In this document: in pieces, positions 1 through 12,850 of the stretch
How the letters are laid out: each line of letters begins with the position of its first letter
Numbering within the stretch: the stretch's first letter is position 1
Assembly: GCA_021234155.1 (NCBI GenBank)
Contig: JAJEKV010000034.1
Location: forward strand, 14,928,671-14,992,670
DNA from: Isoetes taiwanensis
Taxonomy: Eukaryota; Streptophyta; Lycopodiopsida; Isoetales; Isoetaceae
Length of the DNA stretch: 64,000 nucleotides
Direction: 5' to 3'
Program-made: the position numbers and the translations under genes
Notes under the pieces: model-generated
What the model saw: the letters and a program-made list of their open reading frames with translations, nothing else
Told to the model about the DNA's origin: nothing
The model's database searches: none

Positions 1-177
1 CTTTTAGATTTTTATACGCTTTTTCATATGGTTTTTCTATGATTTCGTTGTTGTATTCGTTGAGGTGTACTAAATAGTATTTCTAGAGTGCACCCTTTAT
101 GGGCCATTGATTTTCGTTGGTTGGAAAAATCCGAGGGTTGTTGTCTTTCTCTGCATGTGTTTGTGCATGAACACTAT

Positions 178-362
178 GCAAGTGTGTGCATGTGCATGTG
201 CACATGCATGTGCATGTGTGTGCATGTGCACATGCATGTGCATGTGTGTGCATGTGCACATGCATGTGCATGTGTGTGCATGTGCATGTTCATATGCATG
301 TGCAAGTGCAAGTGCATGTGCATGTGTGCATGTGCAAGTGCAAGTGCGTGTGCATGTGTACT
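178..362. repeat. GTGCAT/GCATGT microsatellite
   Basis: About 185 bp of alternating purine-pyrimidine repeats built from GTGCAT and GTGCATGT, with a few GTGCAA variants at the right end. It opens long reading frames on both strands rich in His, Cys, Met, Val and Ala, which are products of the repeat and not genes. Such tracts can adopt Z-DNA; that is general knowledge and is not shown here. Confidence 0.95.
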
Positions 363-1135
363 TGCCCTCTTGGATTCTTATTGCCGGAGTGGATTTTACT
401 ACCACGAGATGGATTTTTTGCTCACACTTACAAAGGTATTTGTTTTTTAATGTTTCTTCAGTTAGCATATTTTTTTTACAAGGTATTGGTTTCTGATTCT
501 ACAATGTAGTCTTTGCAAAACCCCTTTTGTTTCCTTCCTATGATTTGCTGCAGATTCAAGTTTAGGCCCTCTGTTTGCTTTCAACTCTTGGATATTTCTG
601 GCTTCCGGATTGTTCATAGCAGCCAGCCTTTAGCTTCAATCAACAAACGGATTCTTATGCACACAACATGCGGATTATTCCACGCCCTTTTCCATGTCAC
701 GCTTGATCGGTCAAAGCAAAGTGGTCACAAGAATACATTTATATTGTAGGTTTGGAACTTTAATCGAACCGTAAGGTGAATCATGCATTACCTTTAAGCT
801 AGAGATGGGGCATCCAAAATCATATGGATTGATAAACAATGGTGTCATTGTGAAAGAGAAATAGTTGTAGCGGAAGTAACATAACAGAGGGTTTTATTTG
901 TGTTGTAAACTTTATGACTTTCAGAATAATGGGATCAATCTGCTCTATCTTTATGGTAACTTTTACTTATGTTCTATTTGTTTTATTGTGATCAAATTCA
1001 AAAGCTACAGGTGATGAAAGCCTCAAATGAATTCTAGTTTTTTTCTGGTTTGAATTCTAAAATTTTTGTCACACGGTGGGGGGGGGGACGTCCCTAAGGC
1101 CCCGAAGGGGCCAAAAAAAATTTTTTGCAACACAA
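363..1135. other. AT-rich non-coding stretch
   Basis: No coding region, RNA gene or terminal repeat could be supported. A run of nine to ten G lies near 1078-1087, just before the foldback repeat. The DNA is AT-rich and looks like ordinary intergenic or old repeat sequence. Confidence 0.5.
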
Positions 1136-1168
1136 ACCATTAACATCCAACATATAAAAATTAAATCC

Positions 1169-1671
1169 CCCAACACATAACAACCATTGACATTAACTAC
1201 CAACACATAACTACCATTGACATTAATTAACATAACCATTGGGTCCAACACATTTAAATTAAAATCCCCCTTAAACCCCCTTTGGTTTGGGTGCATATTC
1301 ACACGGGGGGTGACGTAGGGCAGCGAGAGCCCTCATAAGTGTATTTTGCACGTACGAAATCAACACCATATAGTATTCCGCTTGAAATCTTATAGTATTT
1401 TGCGAATCTTATTATACAGTATAGCAAATTTTGTACTTGCATACCCCACAAACGAGGAACTTTACGTACGGTATAGATTAAGGAATAAGGGGTGAATATG
1501 CCTATCCAACAGCTCTCGTTGCCCGGAGTCACCCCCCGTGTGAATATGCACCCAAACCAAAGGGGGTTTAAGGGGGATTTTAATTTAAATGTGTTGGACC
1601 CAATGGTTATGTTAATTAATGTCAATGGTAGTTATGTGTTGGTTGTTAATGTCAATGGTTGTTATGTGTTG
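1169..1671. repeat. Foldback repeat with about 145-bp arms
   Basis: The left arm (about 1169-1314) is nearly an exact reverse complement of the right arm (about 1528-1671), with a loop of about 213 bp. As a result the same peptide, beginning MNMHPNQRGFKGDFNLN, can be read outward from both arms on opposite strands. The arms hold short internal repeats of CAACACATAAC and CCATTGACATTAA. Such a structure fits a foldback or MITE-like element. No target duplication was identified. It lies just upstream of a Helitron 3' end and may be Helitron cargo. Confidence 0.85.
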
Positions 1672-1738
1672 GTTGTTATACGCTCTTGTAAAATAATACT
1701 CACATTTTATAACTCTTGAACTTAATTCCTAACAAAAA

Positions 1739-1766
1739 GCCCAGCAACGTTGGGCACTTTTTCTAG
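1739..1766 (+). mobile_element. Helitron 3' terminus
   Basis: A hairpin with arms GCCCAGC and GTTGGGC around the loop AAC (1739-1755) is followed seven bases later by CTAG and then T. Helitron 3' ends are defined by a short GC-rich hairpin a few bases before a CTRR end inserted ahead of T. The same design with GCCCGGC arms occurs at 25202 and 29787, so a family is present. No 5' end or Rep/helicase gene was found. Confidence 0.7.
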
Positions 1767-1924
1767 TCATTATATAAACAAGAGATATATACACAATGTG
1801 CCTTTCACTCCTAGACAAATAGTATAAAACGTAATGTTTATCAACATTTATAGGTTTCCATAACTAAAACGGAATGTTTATCAACATTTATAGGTTTCCA
1901 CATGATGCCCAACGTTGTTTGCAG

Positions 1925-3268
1925 GTCTCCACATAATGTCACCTAGCTCATTTTGTGGAGATAGTACACATCTCATTTTGTGGAGATAGTACATAGTACA
2001 CATCAGCTCATTTTGTGGAGATAGTACACATCTCATTTTGTGGAGATAGTACATAGTACACATCTTTACATCATATTGTATAGTTGTGGAGATAGTACAT
2101 AGTACACATCAGCTCATTTTGTGGAGATAGTACACATCTCATTTTGTGGAGATAGTACATAGTACACATCAGCTCATTTTGTGGAGATAGTACACATCTC
2201 ATTTTGTGGAGATAGTACACATCTCATTTTGTGGAGATAGTACATAGTACACATCTTTATGTACCATCTCATTTTGTGGAGATAGTACATAGTACACATC
2301 TTTACATCATATTGTCATTTTGTGTAGATAGTACACATCTCATTTTGTGGAGATAGTACACATCTCATTTTGTGGAGATAGTACATAGTACACATCTTTA
2401 CATCATATTGTATAGTTGTGGAGATAGTACATAGTACACATCAGCTCATTTTGTGGAGATAGTACACATCTCATTTTGTGGAGATAGTACATAGTACACA
2501 TCAGCTCATTTTGTGGAGATAGTACACATCTCATTTTGTGGAGATAGTACACATCTCATTTTGTGGAGAACACATCTTTACATCATATTGTATAGTTGTG
2601 GAGATAGTACATAGTACACATCAGCTCATTTTGTGGAGATAGTACACATCTCATTTTGTGGAGATAGTACATAGTACACATCAGCTCATTTTGTGGAGAT
2701 AGTACACATCTCATTTTGTGGAGATAGTACACATCTCATTTTGTGGAGATAGTACATAGTACACATCTTTATGTACCATCTCATTTTGTGGAGATAGTAC
2801 ATAGTACACATCTTTACATCATATTGTCATTTTGTGTAGATAGTACACATCTCATTTTGTGGAGATAGTACACATCTCATTTTGTGGAGATAGTACATAG
2901 TACACATCTTTACATCATAGTACACATCTTAGTACACATCTTTATGTACCATCTCATTTTGTGGAGATAGTACATAGTACACATCTTTACATCATATTGT
3001 CATTTTGTGTAGATAGTACACATCTCATTTTGTGGAGATAGTACACATCTCATTTTGTGGAGATAGTACATAGTACACATCTTTACACCATAGTACACAT
3101 CTTTACACTTTTGTGGAGATAGTACACATCTCATTTTGTGGAGATAGTACATAGTACACATCTTTACACCATAGTACACATCTTTACACATCTTTACATC
3201 ATAGTACACATCTTTACATCATAGTACACGTCTCATTTTGTGGAGATAGTACATAGTACACATCTTTA
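1925..3268. repeat. 25-bp minisatellite with higher-order repeats
   Basis: Dozens of copies of a 25-bp unit, CTCATTTTGTGGAGATAGTA plus CACAT, alternate with variants that carry extra AGTACATAGTACACATC or TTTACATCATATTG segments. Above the unit level, blocks starting TATAGTTGTGG recur at 2079, 2411 and 2591. The block at 2591-2857 appears identical to the one at 2079-2345, which points to a recent 512-bp tandem duplication. Short reading frames here are repeat artefacts. Confidence 0.95.
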
Positions 3269-3284
3269 CATCATATTGTATAGT

Positions 3285-3362
3285 CAAATGTACGGTTTAA
3301 AAAGTAAAAAAAAAACTTAGAAAATGTACAGTTTAAAAAGTAAAAAAAAAACTTAGAAAAGT
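3285..3362. repeat. Two-copy tandem repeat, about 37 bp
   Basis: The sequence AATGTACGGTTTAAAAAG followed by a run of ten A and CTTAG occurs twice in tandem with one or two differences. It sits directly after the 25-bp minisatellite. Confidence 0.7.
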
Positions 3363-3440
3363 AACTTGATAATTCGAATTTCAGCCTAGGAATTAGCTAG
3401 ATTAGCTTTTCAATCTATTTAAACCTCATCTTAAAAGAAT

Positions 3441-3511
3441 TCCCACAGTAGCGGGAATTGAACCTCCCACCCACAGGGTTGAACCCCCCCGTGCCAACCA
3501 CTGAGGGCGGG
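3441..3511 (-). repeat. tRNA-derived SINE-like head
   Basis: On the minus strand a B-box match, GGTTCAATTCC (3454-3464), lies downstream of an A-box-like CTCAGTGGTTGGCAC. The two are separated by an imperfect stem rich in G and C. This is the layout of the tRNA-related head of plant SINEs. A complete cloverleaf cannot be drawn, so an intact tRNA gene is unlikely. The tail and target duplication were not resolved. Confidence 0.45.
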
Positions 3512-4990
3512 CATCGTTTATGTTTGAATTATAATCCTTAATTAGATTTAAGCTTTAATAATGTTAGATAATATTAATTGCCAAGCCTTAGACTTAGAAC
3601 CAAGACCCTTAAGCTAGATAGAGTCATCATCCTGATAGACACCAAGCCTCCGATTGACATGATGCGCACCAAACAGACCACTCGACTCCCTCGACAAGGC
3701 TTAAATGACCCGAGAGGCCAAGGAGGTCAAGGAAACAAGAAGAGGAGAGGGCGGAACGAGAGCGGGAGGCCGGGGGTCAAGAAGTGAGCAGAGCGTGTTT
3801 GGTCCAACATTTTGAAGACTCAACACCGCCCGCGGTACACACCAAGGGAGTAACTCTAATGAAGAAAGATATGCACTTACCAACCATATCAAAGGAGAAC
3901 CTTATTAATTTCGTAAATGATAAAATTTGTTTAATACAACGTGTTTTAGAGTAAATTATAACTGTATAAAGTTACTTAATTAAGTTAAGTTATAGAATTC
4001 TAGCTTTTGTTTTAGTCAAATTGGAGCTTTTGAGCAAAATTGAGACGATGTCTCACACGTCAGCGCCCAGATGATTTCTAGATTTTAGGAATCGGTCCGG
4101 CTTAACAACGGTGAGATCATGCCCAAAAATGCCCAAAACAGCTCCAAATCGACCAACTAAGGGGTCAATACTTCCTAACTCGATGAGTTTAGTGGAATTA
4201 CAGCCTTAGATCACTTAAATTGAGTAAGCCTAGCCCAATTAGGACCCATGTCTCACACGTCGCGCCAGGACAGATTTCTACATTCTCAAAATCGGTCTGG
4301 GCGCCACGTGTGAGACCTCCAAATTTTGAACCTCCATAACTTGAGCTGCAGAGCTCCAAATCGCCTGAAATTTGTTGCGTTAGGACCGTTAGAGAGCCTA
4401 GAATCCATTTATGACCTCAAATTAGGATAGAAATGTCAAACCTCATCTCAAAATGACCAAAATTGCTCAAACCCTTGAATTGTTTTCCCAAACTGTGGTT
4501 TGTTGTAAATAGAAGCATACCCCATTAGTAGCTCGCAAGTATTGATCTCGGCTCGAAGCTGATGCCTTACTCCTAGGTAGAAGTGCTCAGGAACACCCCT
4601 TTGTTGGGTGATTTTTTAATTCACATACTCAAAAAAGCATGTGGGCGACACATGTGCTGCACAGGTGCTGACTGCCCTTCATTGCCCTTCAAACTGCCCT
4701 TCATTGCCCTTCCATAGCCCTTCATTGCCCTTCAAAAAATCATGAGTATTTTCTATTATATAAAGGATATAATGAGCATATTAGTGGTGCAAATGATGAT
4801 GACATAAATTATTTGGTGAAGGTGCTTATATGTGCTGTGATGGTCAAAAAACTGGGTAGGTCAATAAAAAAGTTACCCTGTTATAGTCATCTAGACCTTA
4901 GCATAGCAACCCAAGTCCAACTGTTGGTACACCACCTCTGCTCGAGCCAAAGGCATAAACCTTGACCTAATTCTGTGTCCTTCTAATAGA
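3512..4990. other. Non-coding, local duplications
   Basis: No gene is seen. Two diverged copies of a segment with GTCTCACACGTC, then GATTTCTA and ATCGGTC, lie at about 4050-4105 and 4248-4300. A short tandem run of TGCCCTTCAT-type units lies at 4669-4736. The region probably belongs to the same old retroelement as the downstream DNA, but this is inference. Confidence 0.4.
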
Positions 4991-7900
4991 GTTTGACTTA
5001 TATAGCCGCCACATTGACACTCCCTATTGCCAGGATACCTAGAAAGGAGCTAGAGCCTAGAGCTGCCCAAGTCATTCCATGTGTAGAGATTGGACCCCCC
5101 CAAACCAACTTTGCTAGGACCTTAGAGTATACCTCAAACACCATGAGGGCTTTGCAAAACAACCCTTATGTCATGCCATACCACACGTCCTAATGTCCAT
5201 AGACTTGTAAATTATAGATATGTCTCTAGTAATGCTGCTCGAGCCATCTTGCTTGCTTATAGAGCCCAGAATATTGTAGGAGAGCCCTTCAAGTAGACTC
5301 TTAGACTCTAGGATACGGCGTTGCTTTTCGAAGGGCGGGGCCCGAGCCACAGGGCGAGCTAAGGCGCAACTCCTTGAAGACATCAAGGTCCCAGCCGATG
5401 TACAAACAGATAAGGAGAGGAGACCGAAAAGGCAGACCCAAGAGAGGGAAGCATGACAAACACCTCAACCGACAAACGAGTAGAACAGGACACCACCGGC
5501 CTATCATCAATCTCCATCAAATGGGAAGAATATTGGTAACCAACGGCACCAAGAATGTTCTAGATGTCAACCTCCCGGCTACCACGTCCACGAGCTCACA
5601 TCAGAAAGAGGATCTCAACGCCTTCACCAACTCGACGCACATGAGTTTCAAATGGAAGAACGCGAGACAACAAAATACAGGTCGGGGAAGATGTTAGGCA
5701 TCGATGTCGCGTTAGCATCACGAGCTAGGGCGAGGGCATAATCTTCCGTCGAGGAGACAACTCATGGCGACACGGGGCGTATAGAAACCGGGAGGGAAGA
5801 TCACCACGACCTTGCGGCCCAGCAGCTCAAGCGCAACGCGTCAACAAAAGGAGTAACCAAGCTAGGCAACCACAAAGCACCTAAGGCTGACCAAGATGAG
5901 CCTCCAGCTCCCTTGCACCAGCAGAGGAGAACTTTCATCGGTTCCAAAAAGGTAGGAGACCATGAGAGGGAGGAGACGATATCAAGGAACATTTCCGACT
6001 CGAAGGCTCAGACGCACTAGGGGCAAGACCAAGGAGGAGAATATTCGCTCAAACAGAATTCGGACCGGGAACACCTAGAAACCAAAGGAAGGGCGGCTTT
6101 ACCCGTCAGCCAAGGAGTGCAGACTTCGAATGGTTAGGACCCAAAGGACGGAGGAGACGACCTAGCCCGCCGGTACAAATCACGCAAAGGCGACACCGGA
6201 AGGAGCCATGGTAGGGGCAAGGGAGATGACCACACTTCCGAGCACGGGGAGAGCCACCTCGGAATGAAGCAAAGCCCCAAGCGGAGTCGCGACTTTCGAA
6301 ATTCAACGTGCGGAGGAATGACAACACCGCCATCGACCACGCATCTCGAGCTTCAAGATATTCAAGAATGCCCGACCGCAACAGCCGGTGACCCTACTCA
6401 AGCTCGATCAATGGCACCGCAAATCAGCAATCTTGCAACGACACACCGCATGTAGGGGCGTGGCGGTCACCGCGACTCCTCGCGACGAACTTACACAATA
6501 AGGAGGAGCAGCTTTTTCAAGGGATCACATCGACGAACACTCTTCGCAACTTGAGGTGATCAGCTCGGATCAGACACGAAGCTCAACAATAGTAGCAGCA
6601 TCTCAAGGAATCCCGGAGTCAACCAGAACGAAGAAGATGCAAAGCAAAAACCAAGTATCAAACGCGATCAAGGAGGGGAAACCCTAAAGGAGTATAAATA
6701 ATTAGGTAGATCTTCGTAGTTGTTTTGCAAAAGTGGATGAATTAAAATCCCAATGTAAATGATGTCCACATATATAGTGGAGAAACATGAGTTTAAAGTC
6801 ATGTTTTACGGATTTAGCGCTTAGATCAGGAAGCTCCTTTACTTCGACTACCAAAGGAGTAAGCGAGGAAGCACAACTATAGCCCAAGATCAAAATGGAA
6901 GAGCAAGTACGAGGAGAACGACGAGCCCAAGCAAACCTTCGACTCCAAACACTTCGGGAACTGCCCTCAAGTAGAAGACCGCTCGTCCACCCAATGTTAG
7001 AATAAGAGACAACACCGATCATGTCAAGATCATCAACGCGACACCAGGACATCGTCAGGGTGCAACACTACCTCTTGTAGCAGTGGCAGCACTTGACGAA
7101 CTTATGACATGAGTGGCCTCAACAATGGAAGGAGGAACACCCCGACATCAACGAGCCAACTAAGAAGGCAACATCTCGACGACCATAATCCCACCTTGTG
7201 GTAATATAGGGTGATGCGCTATGACACGTGTATTAGATGGAGATGCACTTACGAAAGGCACCGCGATGAGGAGACATGCCTTCAACAACTAGGTGACGGC
7301 CGTGGATACTCCTACCAAGAATTAGAAGAGAAGAAGCCGACCATATCTCTGACATGTGGCACGTCAAACGCCCAAGGTAGAAGCATTCGACGCCTTAACG
7401 ACAAGGATAGCAACTGAAGCACCTTCGGCGAAAAGAGAGTTCAAGATAATAGCCAGGCTATTCAACGACAAGAGTATATCTAAGGCAGGTACTTCTTCAA
7501 CGCAAGGGTCAAGCTGCGCAGAGATAAGGATCCATCATCCCGAACAAACGGAGCCATCGGGGAGGAGAGTCATGATGCCTTACTTGCCAAAGAGACCGAA
7601 ATGCATAGAAGGACAAAGATCGAGGGCGAAAGATGGAGAAGTGCTAGCAACCGACTTCTTCCACGAGCTTCCCGGAGGCAACGGGGAGGATCAAAACCCG
7701 GCGAGCACAATCAAAGTCTTGGGAGGGTACCTCAAGACAAGAAGACGGCATAGCATCGCGTGGAACGCGTGACAACGCCCAAGCCATGTGATCGAGGGGA
7801 TCAAACGAAGAAGTTTGGAAGCTCGATGGAGAACCAACTAGGTGAGGCGAGCCGATGACTTGCACGCGGCCTTGCATGCAACTTGGTGAACCCAAGGATG

Positions 7901-10130
7901 AACGATTCAAAGAACAAGCAGAAGAGAACAACTCGAGGAGGAGTATAGCCAAAGGAATCGCGACCTGACCTCAAGAGACGCCTTCAAATAGCTTCAAGTA
8001 TCATGAAGGGGGAACAATTATTGCCCGAGAACGGGATCAAGAAGCGGTGAAATGTCGAAGCATCAACGACAAGCACACCTTAGTTAGAATGTGATGCAAA
8101 GCGGTTGTGCCATAGCCACAAACATCGGAGGGCCCAAGTATATCAACAAGTTACCCGAGTATGAGCCGGCGCGTACAAATAGGAGGATATAGATCGTCAA
8201 CACCATTGCACGGGAGGAACACCGGATGACATTGCCAAGGAGTAGGTGTCCAACTCGAAGGGAGGCACAAGGGAGACCTAATAGCTCTAGTAGTAATTGT
8301 AATTATGTAAGCTATATGTTGTGCATGTATAGTTCCCTTGTTATTTCTTCCCTCCCATAGCGTAACACATCAAAGGAAGAGATGTCATGCAAGTTGCAGG
8401 GGTGAAGCAATCAACATCGTCAACACTCTTCGGGCAACACGATAACGACAAGAGGACTCGACGTATGAGACATCGATGGAGTCGAAGAAACAATATCGGA
8501 TCTGAGTCATCCTTTAGCTGCCAAGACAAAGAGTTCAAGATGAAAGATCTCTTTCAACAGCGCCACTTTCAGGCATTTGAAAAGCGGCATGCAAGATTCA
8601 AATGATCAAGTACACCATCAAGCCACCAGCAATGAGAGGCTTCTAACGAACAAAGTCAACCTCTACATCAAAGAGGAGCCACCGTCAAGGAGGCCCTGAA
8701 GTATCGGCGACTTCGGGAGAAGCGTTACCTTGCTCCTTCAAGCAGGCAACGAGCGGATGAGCTTCTAGCAAGCTCAAAGATCTAAGGCCATGGGGCCTAG
8801 TAGGTTAAATGTATGGATGGTAACATCCATATTGGGATTAGAAGGCAATTCCGGATATTCTCGTTGAAAGGATTGCCCAATTGGGAAGGAGACGCATAGG
8901 AGTAACTAAAATTATACACGATTGTTAACAGACATCCAACGTATTGAAACCACTTGGTGAGATTGATCTCCTCGCTAAGAAGGAATCACTACTAGGATAA
9001 TTGTTGACCATGTATAAATCTAGTATCTCCAAAAGAATAATCCAACCGAAAGAAAAGAAGTAATCTAACAAGTCCAGGCCAACTTGTTACGATGACATCA
9101 ATTCGATTGGTAGGAATATTCCAAGAGTTTAAATAACTAAGAAAGGGGGAATCTCTAGAATAATAAAATAATAGTACATGCAAGGTACATCTAAAATAAG
9201 AATTATAGTAATCAAATAGTCTTTTGAGACAAAAGGAATTGTCGTCATGACAAAACCTTGTGGTTTAGAATCGTTCTAACTAAGTAGATAACCCATAATT
9301 ATATTGAAATAAATGATAACATAATATGTGCATCCATCTTAGATGGTTATATATGTTAGCTAAGGCTAGTAACTTAATGCGCTAAGTAAGAAGCGTATAA
9401 CCTCTTAAGGGGAGAGAATAGATATGACGTTGTGTGCAATGTCATTGAAGGGGTGCAGGACCATTTTCTTTTCGAAGAAAGTGGGAGGGCTCAATCTTAT
9501 GATTGAACGTACTTGCACCGAATTGACTGACCGTAGAATAGAGTTCACTCCGGCAATGGCCGAAGCGAATAGAGCGTAAGATAGATAGATAGATAGCTCA
9601 GGAGGCCTTCAACGTGCGAGACTGACGTAGTAGTGAACTACACCAACGAAGTGGAGCAAAACTATGGGAGCAATGAACGACCAAGTCACCTCCAAACTAC
9701 TCGACGCCGGCTCAATGAGTGGATGCGTTTTAGCCTTAGGTAAGGTATGCGCATGTATTATAAGCCTTAATGTGTCTTATTGATAAGTTAAATATAGACC
9801 CTAATAACTGCATAGAAATTGTTGTACGTATATGTATCATAGGGAAATAAGTTAAATAACAACGATAATGTGAAGTAGCATGTTAATTAATCCTTATAAG
9901 GATGCAATTCCTTCCAAGGATAGCTATAGGTCCTTATAAATATAAATAGAAAATAGAATTCGGATATACTTAAGTGCATCTTAGGGATATACTTCCAAGG
10001 GTAATGCAGGACCCAAGGAAGAGAATAAGAAGCACATCTAATTCTTGTGTATGATAATTAAAACCCTGTCTATAATACAATAGGTCTAAATCAGGGTTAT
10101 TGTTTAAATAATCGCGATCTAAAAGTCGTT
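4991..10130. mobile_element. Probable non-coding retroelement interior
   Basis: About 5 kb with moderately raised G+C between 5.3 and 8.8 kb and many short reading frames on both strands, none with recognisable gag, protease, reverse transcriptase, RNase H or integrase motifs. Because a polypurine tract and a long LTR follow at 11.4-15.4 kb, I infer that this is the interior of a large non-autonomous LTR element or a heavily decayed one. The matching 5' LTR is not in the window. A small GATA microsatellite (about 9580-9596) is present. Confidence 0.35.
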
Positions 10131-10139
10131 AAATATTGC

Positions 10140-11380
10140 AAAGCTTAGAGTAAATTTAATTGTACTATCGGAAGTAATGTATCCAATACTATGATAATGT
10201 TAATTCATAAATATTACCTTAGGGTAATTATGTTAATCACATGCATTAAAGGAGCCAGAAAAAAAAAAAATTGGCTCAGCCATGTCGATTTGTGTTTAGA
10301 TTAGTTTCATGTGTAGTTAAGATTAATCTACGCATGCAACCTATGCTTGGTATGGATTGCATGCGTTGTTACCGATGATGAGACCACTACGGTGATCTCT
10401 AGGGCGTGGTGTAATGTCAATGTAGGCATGACCGCGTTCCCTTTGGGACGAGTGGAAGGTAGATTAGAAAGTCTACTACGTCCCACAGGAAGTAGAGGCG
10501 ACCTCGAGAGAAAGGAGGTCATTAAGGAATGCATTGATAGGAAAGGCACCTTTAGCCCCATATATGCTTTGATAGGAGGAATCTATCCTTCCGCCCCCCC
10601 ACGCGGGAAGGATATCCTCCATGTTTGGGCAACTAGAGGTGTAGGCATGAGCGGCATATAGGCATATAGGCTTTGTCTCCCACGGCCATAATGGAAGATC
10701 CACCCTCTTCCTCTGTAGGAGATTAGCCATGCATCCATGTAGATAGGTGGGGTGGTCACCATATAACCAAAAATTTTTGTAATAATTAATAATAGGTAGT
10801 GTCGACCGGCCTGCAGGCCAATAAGAGCTCAGGAGGGCAAGGAGGTCGAACTCTTAAGGCTTGCAACACAAATTTTGTTATAATGTGTTGCAAGGGATGA
10901 AGGGTACCTTAGAAGTGTAAATTTTGTATGAAATTGATAAACTTTGATAAACTTAAATGTTGTATTAAGTAAGGTTAATAATTACCTTGCGTGGATTAAG
11001 TTATGATGTGATAAGTTAATAGGATAACGAAATAGTAATGTCTTAAACATTACCTTAGAGTAATTCTAATAATTAAGATAGTAAGTATGTAATTATAGAT
11101 ATTGTAAAATTAATGCGAGGATTTTAAGGTGCGAAGACCTGCAACACAAATTTTGTTGGAATGTGTTGCAAGGAATGAAGAGTACCTTAAATAATAATTG
11201 TATATGAAAGTGTTAAATTGTGATAAACTAAATGTTGTGATAATAGAAACTAATAAGTACCTTATTTTAGTAGAAGTTACGAATTGACAACTTATTTGAT
11301 AATGTAATGGCGTAATAATGATTTAAAAATATTATCTTAAGGTAATCGTAATAAATGTGTAAGTATTATAGTAGTATATC
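10140..11380. repeat. Diverged tandem repeats with TTGCAACACA hairpins
   Basis: A unit of about 280 bp recurs. The palindromic element TTGCAACACA...TGTGTTGCAA lies at 10861-10893 and again at about 11139-11172, each time followed by a similar run including GGGTACCTTA or GAGTACCTTA and a TAAACTAAATGTTG-type segment. ATTACCTTAGGGTAATT-like motifs recur near 10215, 11055 and 11330. The repeats sit just upstream of the polypurine tract, where LTR elements often carry tandem arrays. Confidence 0.65.
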
Positions 11381-11412
11381 GTATGCATCAGGTTGATTGC
11401 AGGTTAGGAAGA

Positions 11413-11469
11413 TTCCAAGGTGGGGAGAACCACGATGCTGCGGACAGCATCATTTCAAGGTGGGGAGAA
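11413..11469 (+). promoter_or_regulatory. Duplicated polypurine tract of an LTR element
   Basis: CCAAGGTGGGGAGAA occurs at about 11414-11428 and TCAAGGTGGGGAGAA at about 11455-11469. The second copy abuts TGTGACG, the presumed LTR start at 11470. In LTR retrotransposons a purine-rich tract next to the 3' LTR primes plus-strand DNA synthesis. Two copies are unusual and may reflect a local duplication or a second, upstream tract. Confidence 0.6.
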
Positions 11470-11594
11470 TGTGACGTTCCAAAGACAAAGATACGCCCGG
11501 GGCGTATATTATATTTGCCATGTCGCCGCGTACCGCCACCCCCCGACGCGGCGTGTGCCAGCGTGTAGCCAAGTGGGTAGCCCCTAGGGGGCAA

Positions 11595-11815
11595 CTTGCT
11601 AAGAATGTGCATTAGTATTAATGTGCACATTTTCCAATGTACACATTAATGTGGGCACACATTTCCATGTGGCCACTTGATGCCAAGTGGGCCATACCCA
11701 TAGGTGCAATTAATGTGCACATTTTCCAATGTACACATTCATTAATGTGCACACATTTCCATGTGAGCACATTTGGGTGCACACATTTCCATGTGGGCAC
11801 ATTTGGCCACCTAGC
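11595..11815. repeat. Short GTGCACATTT tandem repeats in the LTR
   Basis: Degenerate repeats of ATGTGCACATTTTCCAATGT and GTGCACACATTTCCATGTGG occur five to six times. They lie between the LTR start and its TATA-like motif, the position of the U3 enhancer region in LTR elements. A regulatory role is inference only. Confidence 0.65.
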
Positions 11816-12850
11816 CCTTAAAGGCAAGTGGGCCCTTTTCCCAATTATCCCACATGCCTAAAGGGGATAATTGGAAACCCTAGCCACCCCCTTGTCTATT
11901 TAAGTAGGAAAACCCTAACTTGCCCATTTTCGTTTCTAGGGTTTTAGAGCTCTGTTCTGGCTGCCTCAAGAGCCAAAACCGCCTCCCAGACTCTGTCTGA
12001 GAGAACTGCATCATTAGTTTTCCTTGATTCGAGCATTTCAGCAGGATGGTCGAGTTCAGGTCAGGAGGAGGAACTCAAGGATCAGGTATTTAGGCAATTT
12101 AGTAGTCTAAACCCCATTTCAGCCATCGAATCAGTAGGTTTAGCCTCTTAAATTGCCATAGCAGCCCTCTAGAACTCTAGATAGCAGATTCTAACTAAAG
12201 AACCTAACTCTATGATATAGATTAGATCTTGTTCTTTAGTTCTTAACAAGGTTTAAAATGAAACGCACTTATTTAAGAAGTGCGTTTGAAAGATTCCTTT
12301 TGAAAATTTATAAAATTCTAAAATCCCTCTAAAAAGGGCCCTTTTATTACCATTAGTCCAAAGATATATAAAATTGCTCGTGAAAACAGACATTTTAAGA
12401 AGACTTAGTATTAAGGAAAAACACAAAACAAAAAAAATCCCATTTTAGAGGGGGAAAGAACTACAATGAAATTCAAAGATTTACTATGGGGCAAATTCGT
12501 ATGAAGAAATTAGATGCTTTTGTACCTTGTCCCTGAAAACTTTTATATTAGCTGTTTTAGAAGACAAGAAATTTGTTATTTCACAACCATTTTTGCTAAA
12601 CATCCTAATGGACCTTAAAACACATTGGGAGGCAGTTGAACAAACTTCTTGAATGACAAACCATTGTTTTTGCATCACATAGTATTATAAATGCCAATAC
12701 ATCCACGATATCTTGTAGCTATTTGAAGTTTTAGTTGATGATGCAGTATAAATTTGTACCGAGGATACAAAAGTTGAAGTAATGAAGCCCTGTGATTACA
12801 TGCCCTCCTTTTTTATTCTCGGAGATGTATTTTTGAATGCACATATCTTT

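Noticed and set aside
88-509. His/Cys/Met-rich frames on both strands
   Set aside because: Translation of the GTGCAT microsatellite.
4751-4775. Helitron 5' end (TCTATTATATAAAGG)
   Set aside because: The base before TC is T and no paired 3' end is evident, so I did not call it.
4991-8750. Search for gag-pol domains in the higher G+C region
   Set aside because: No protease DTG/DSG, reverse transcriptase YxDD or integrase motif was seen in any frame, so no retroviral-type gene is called.
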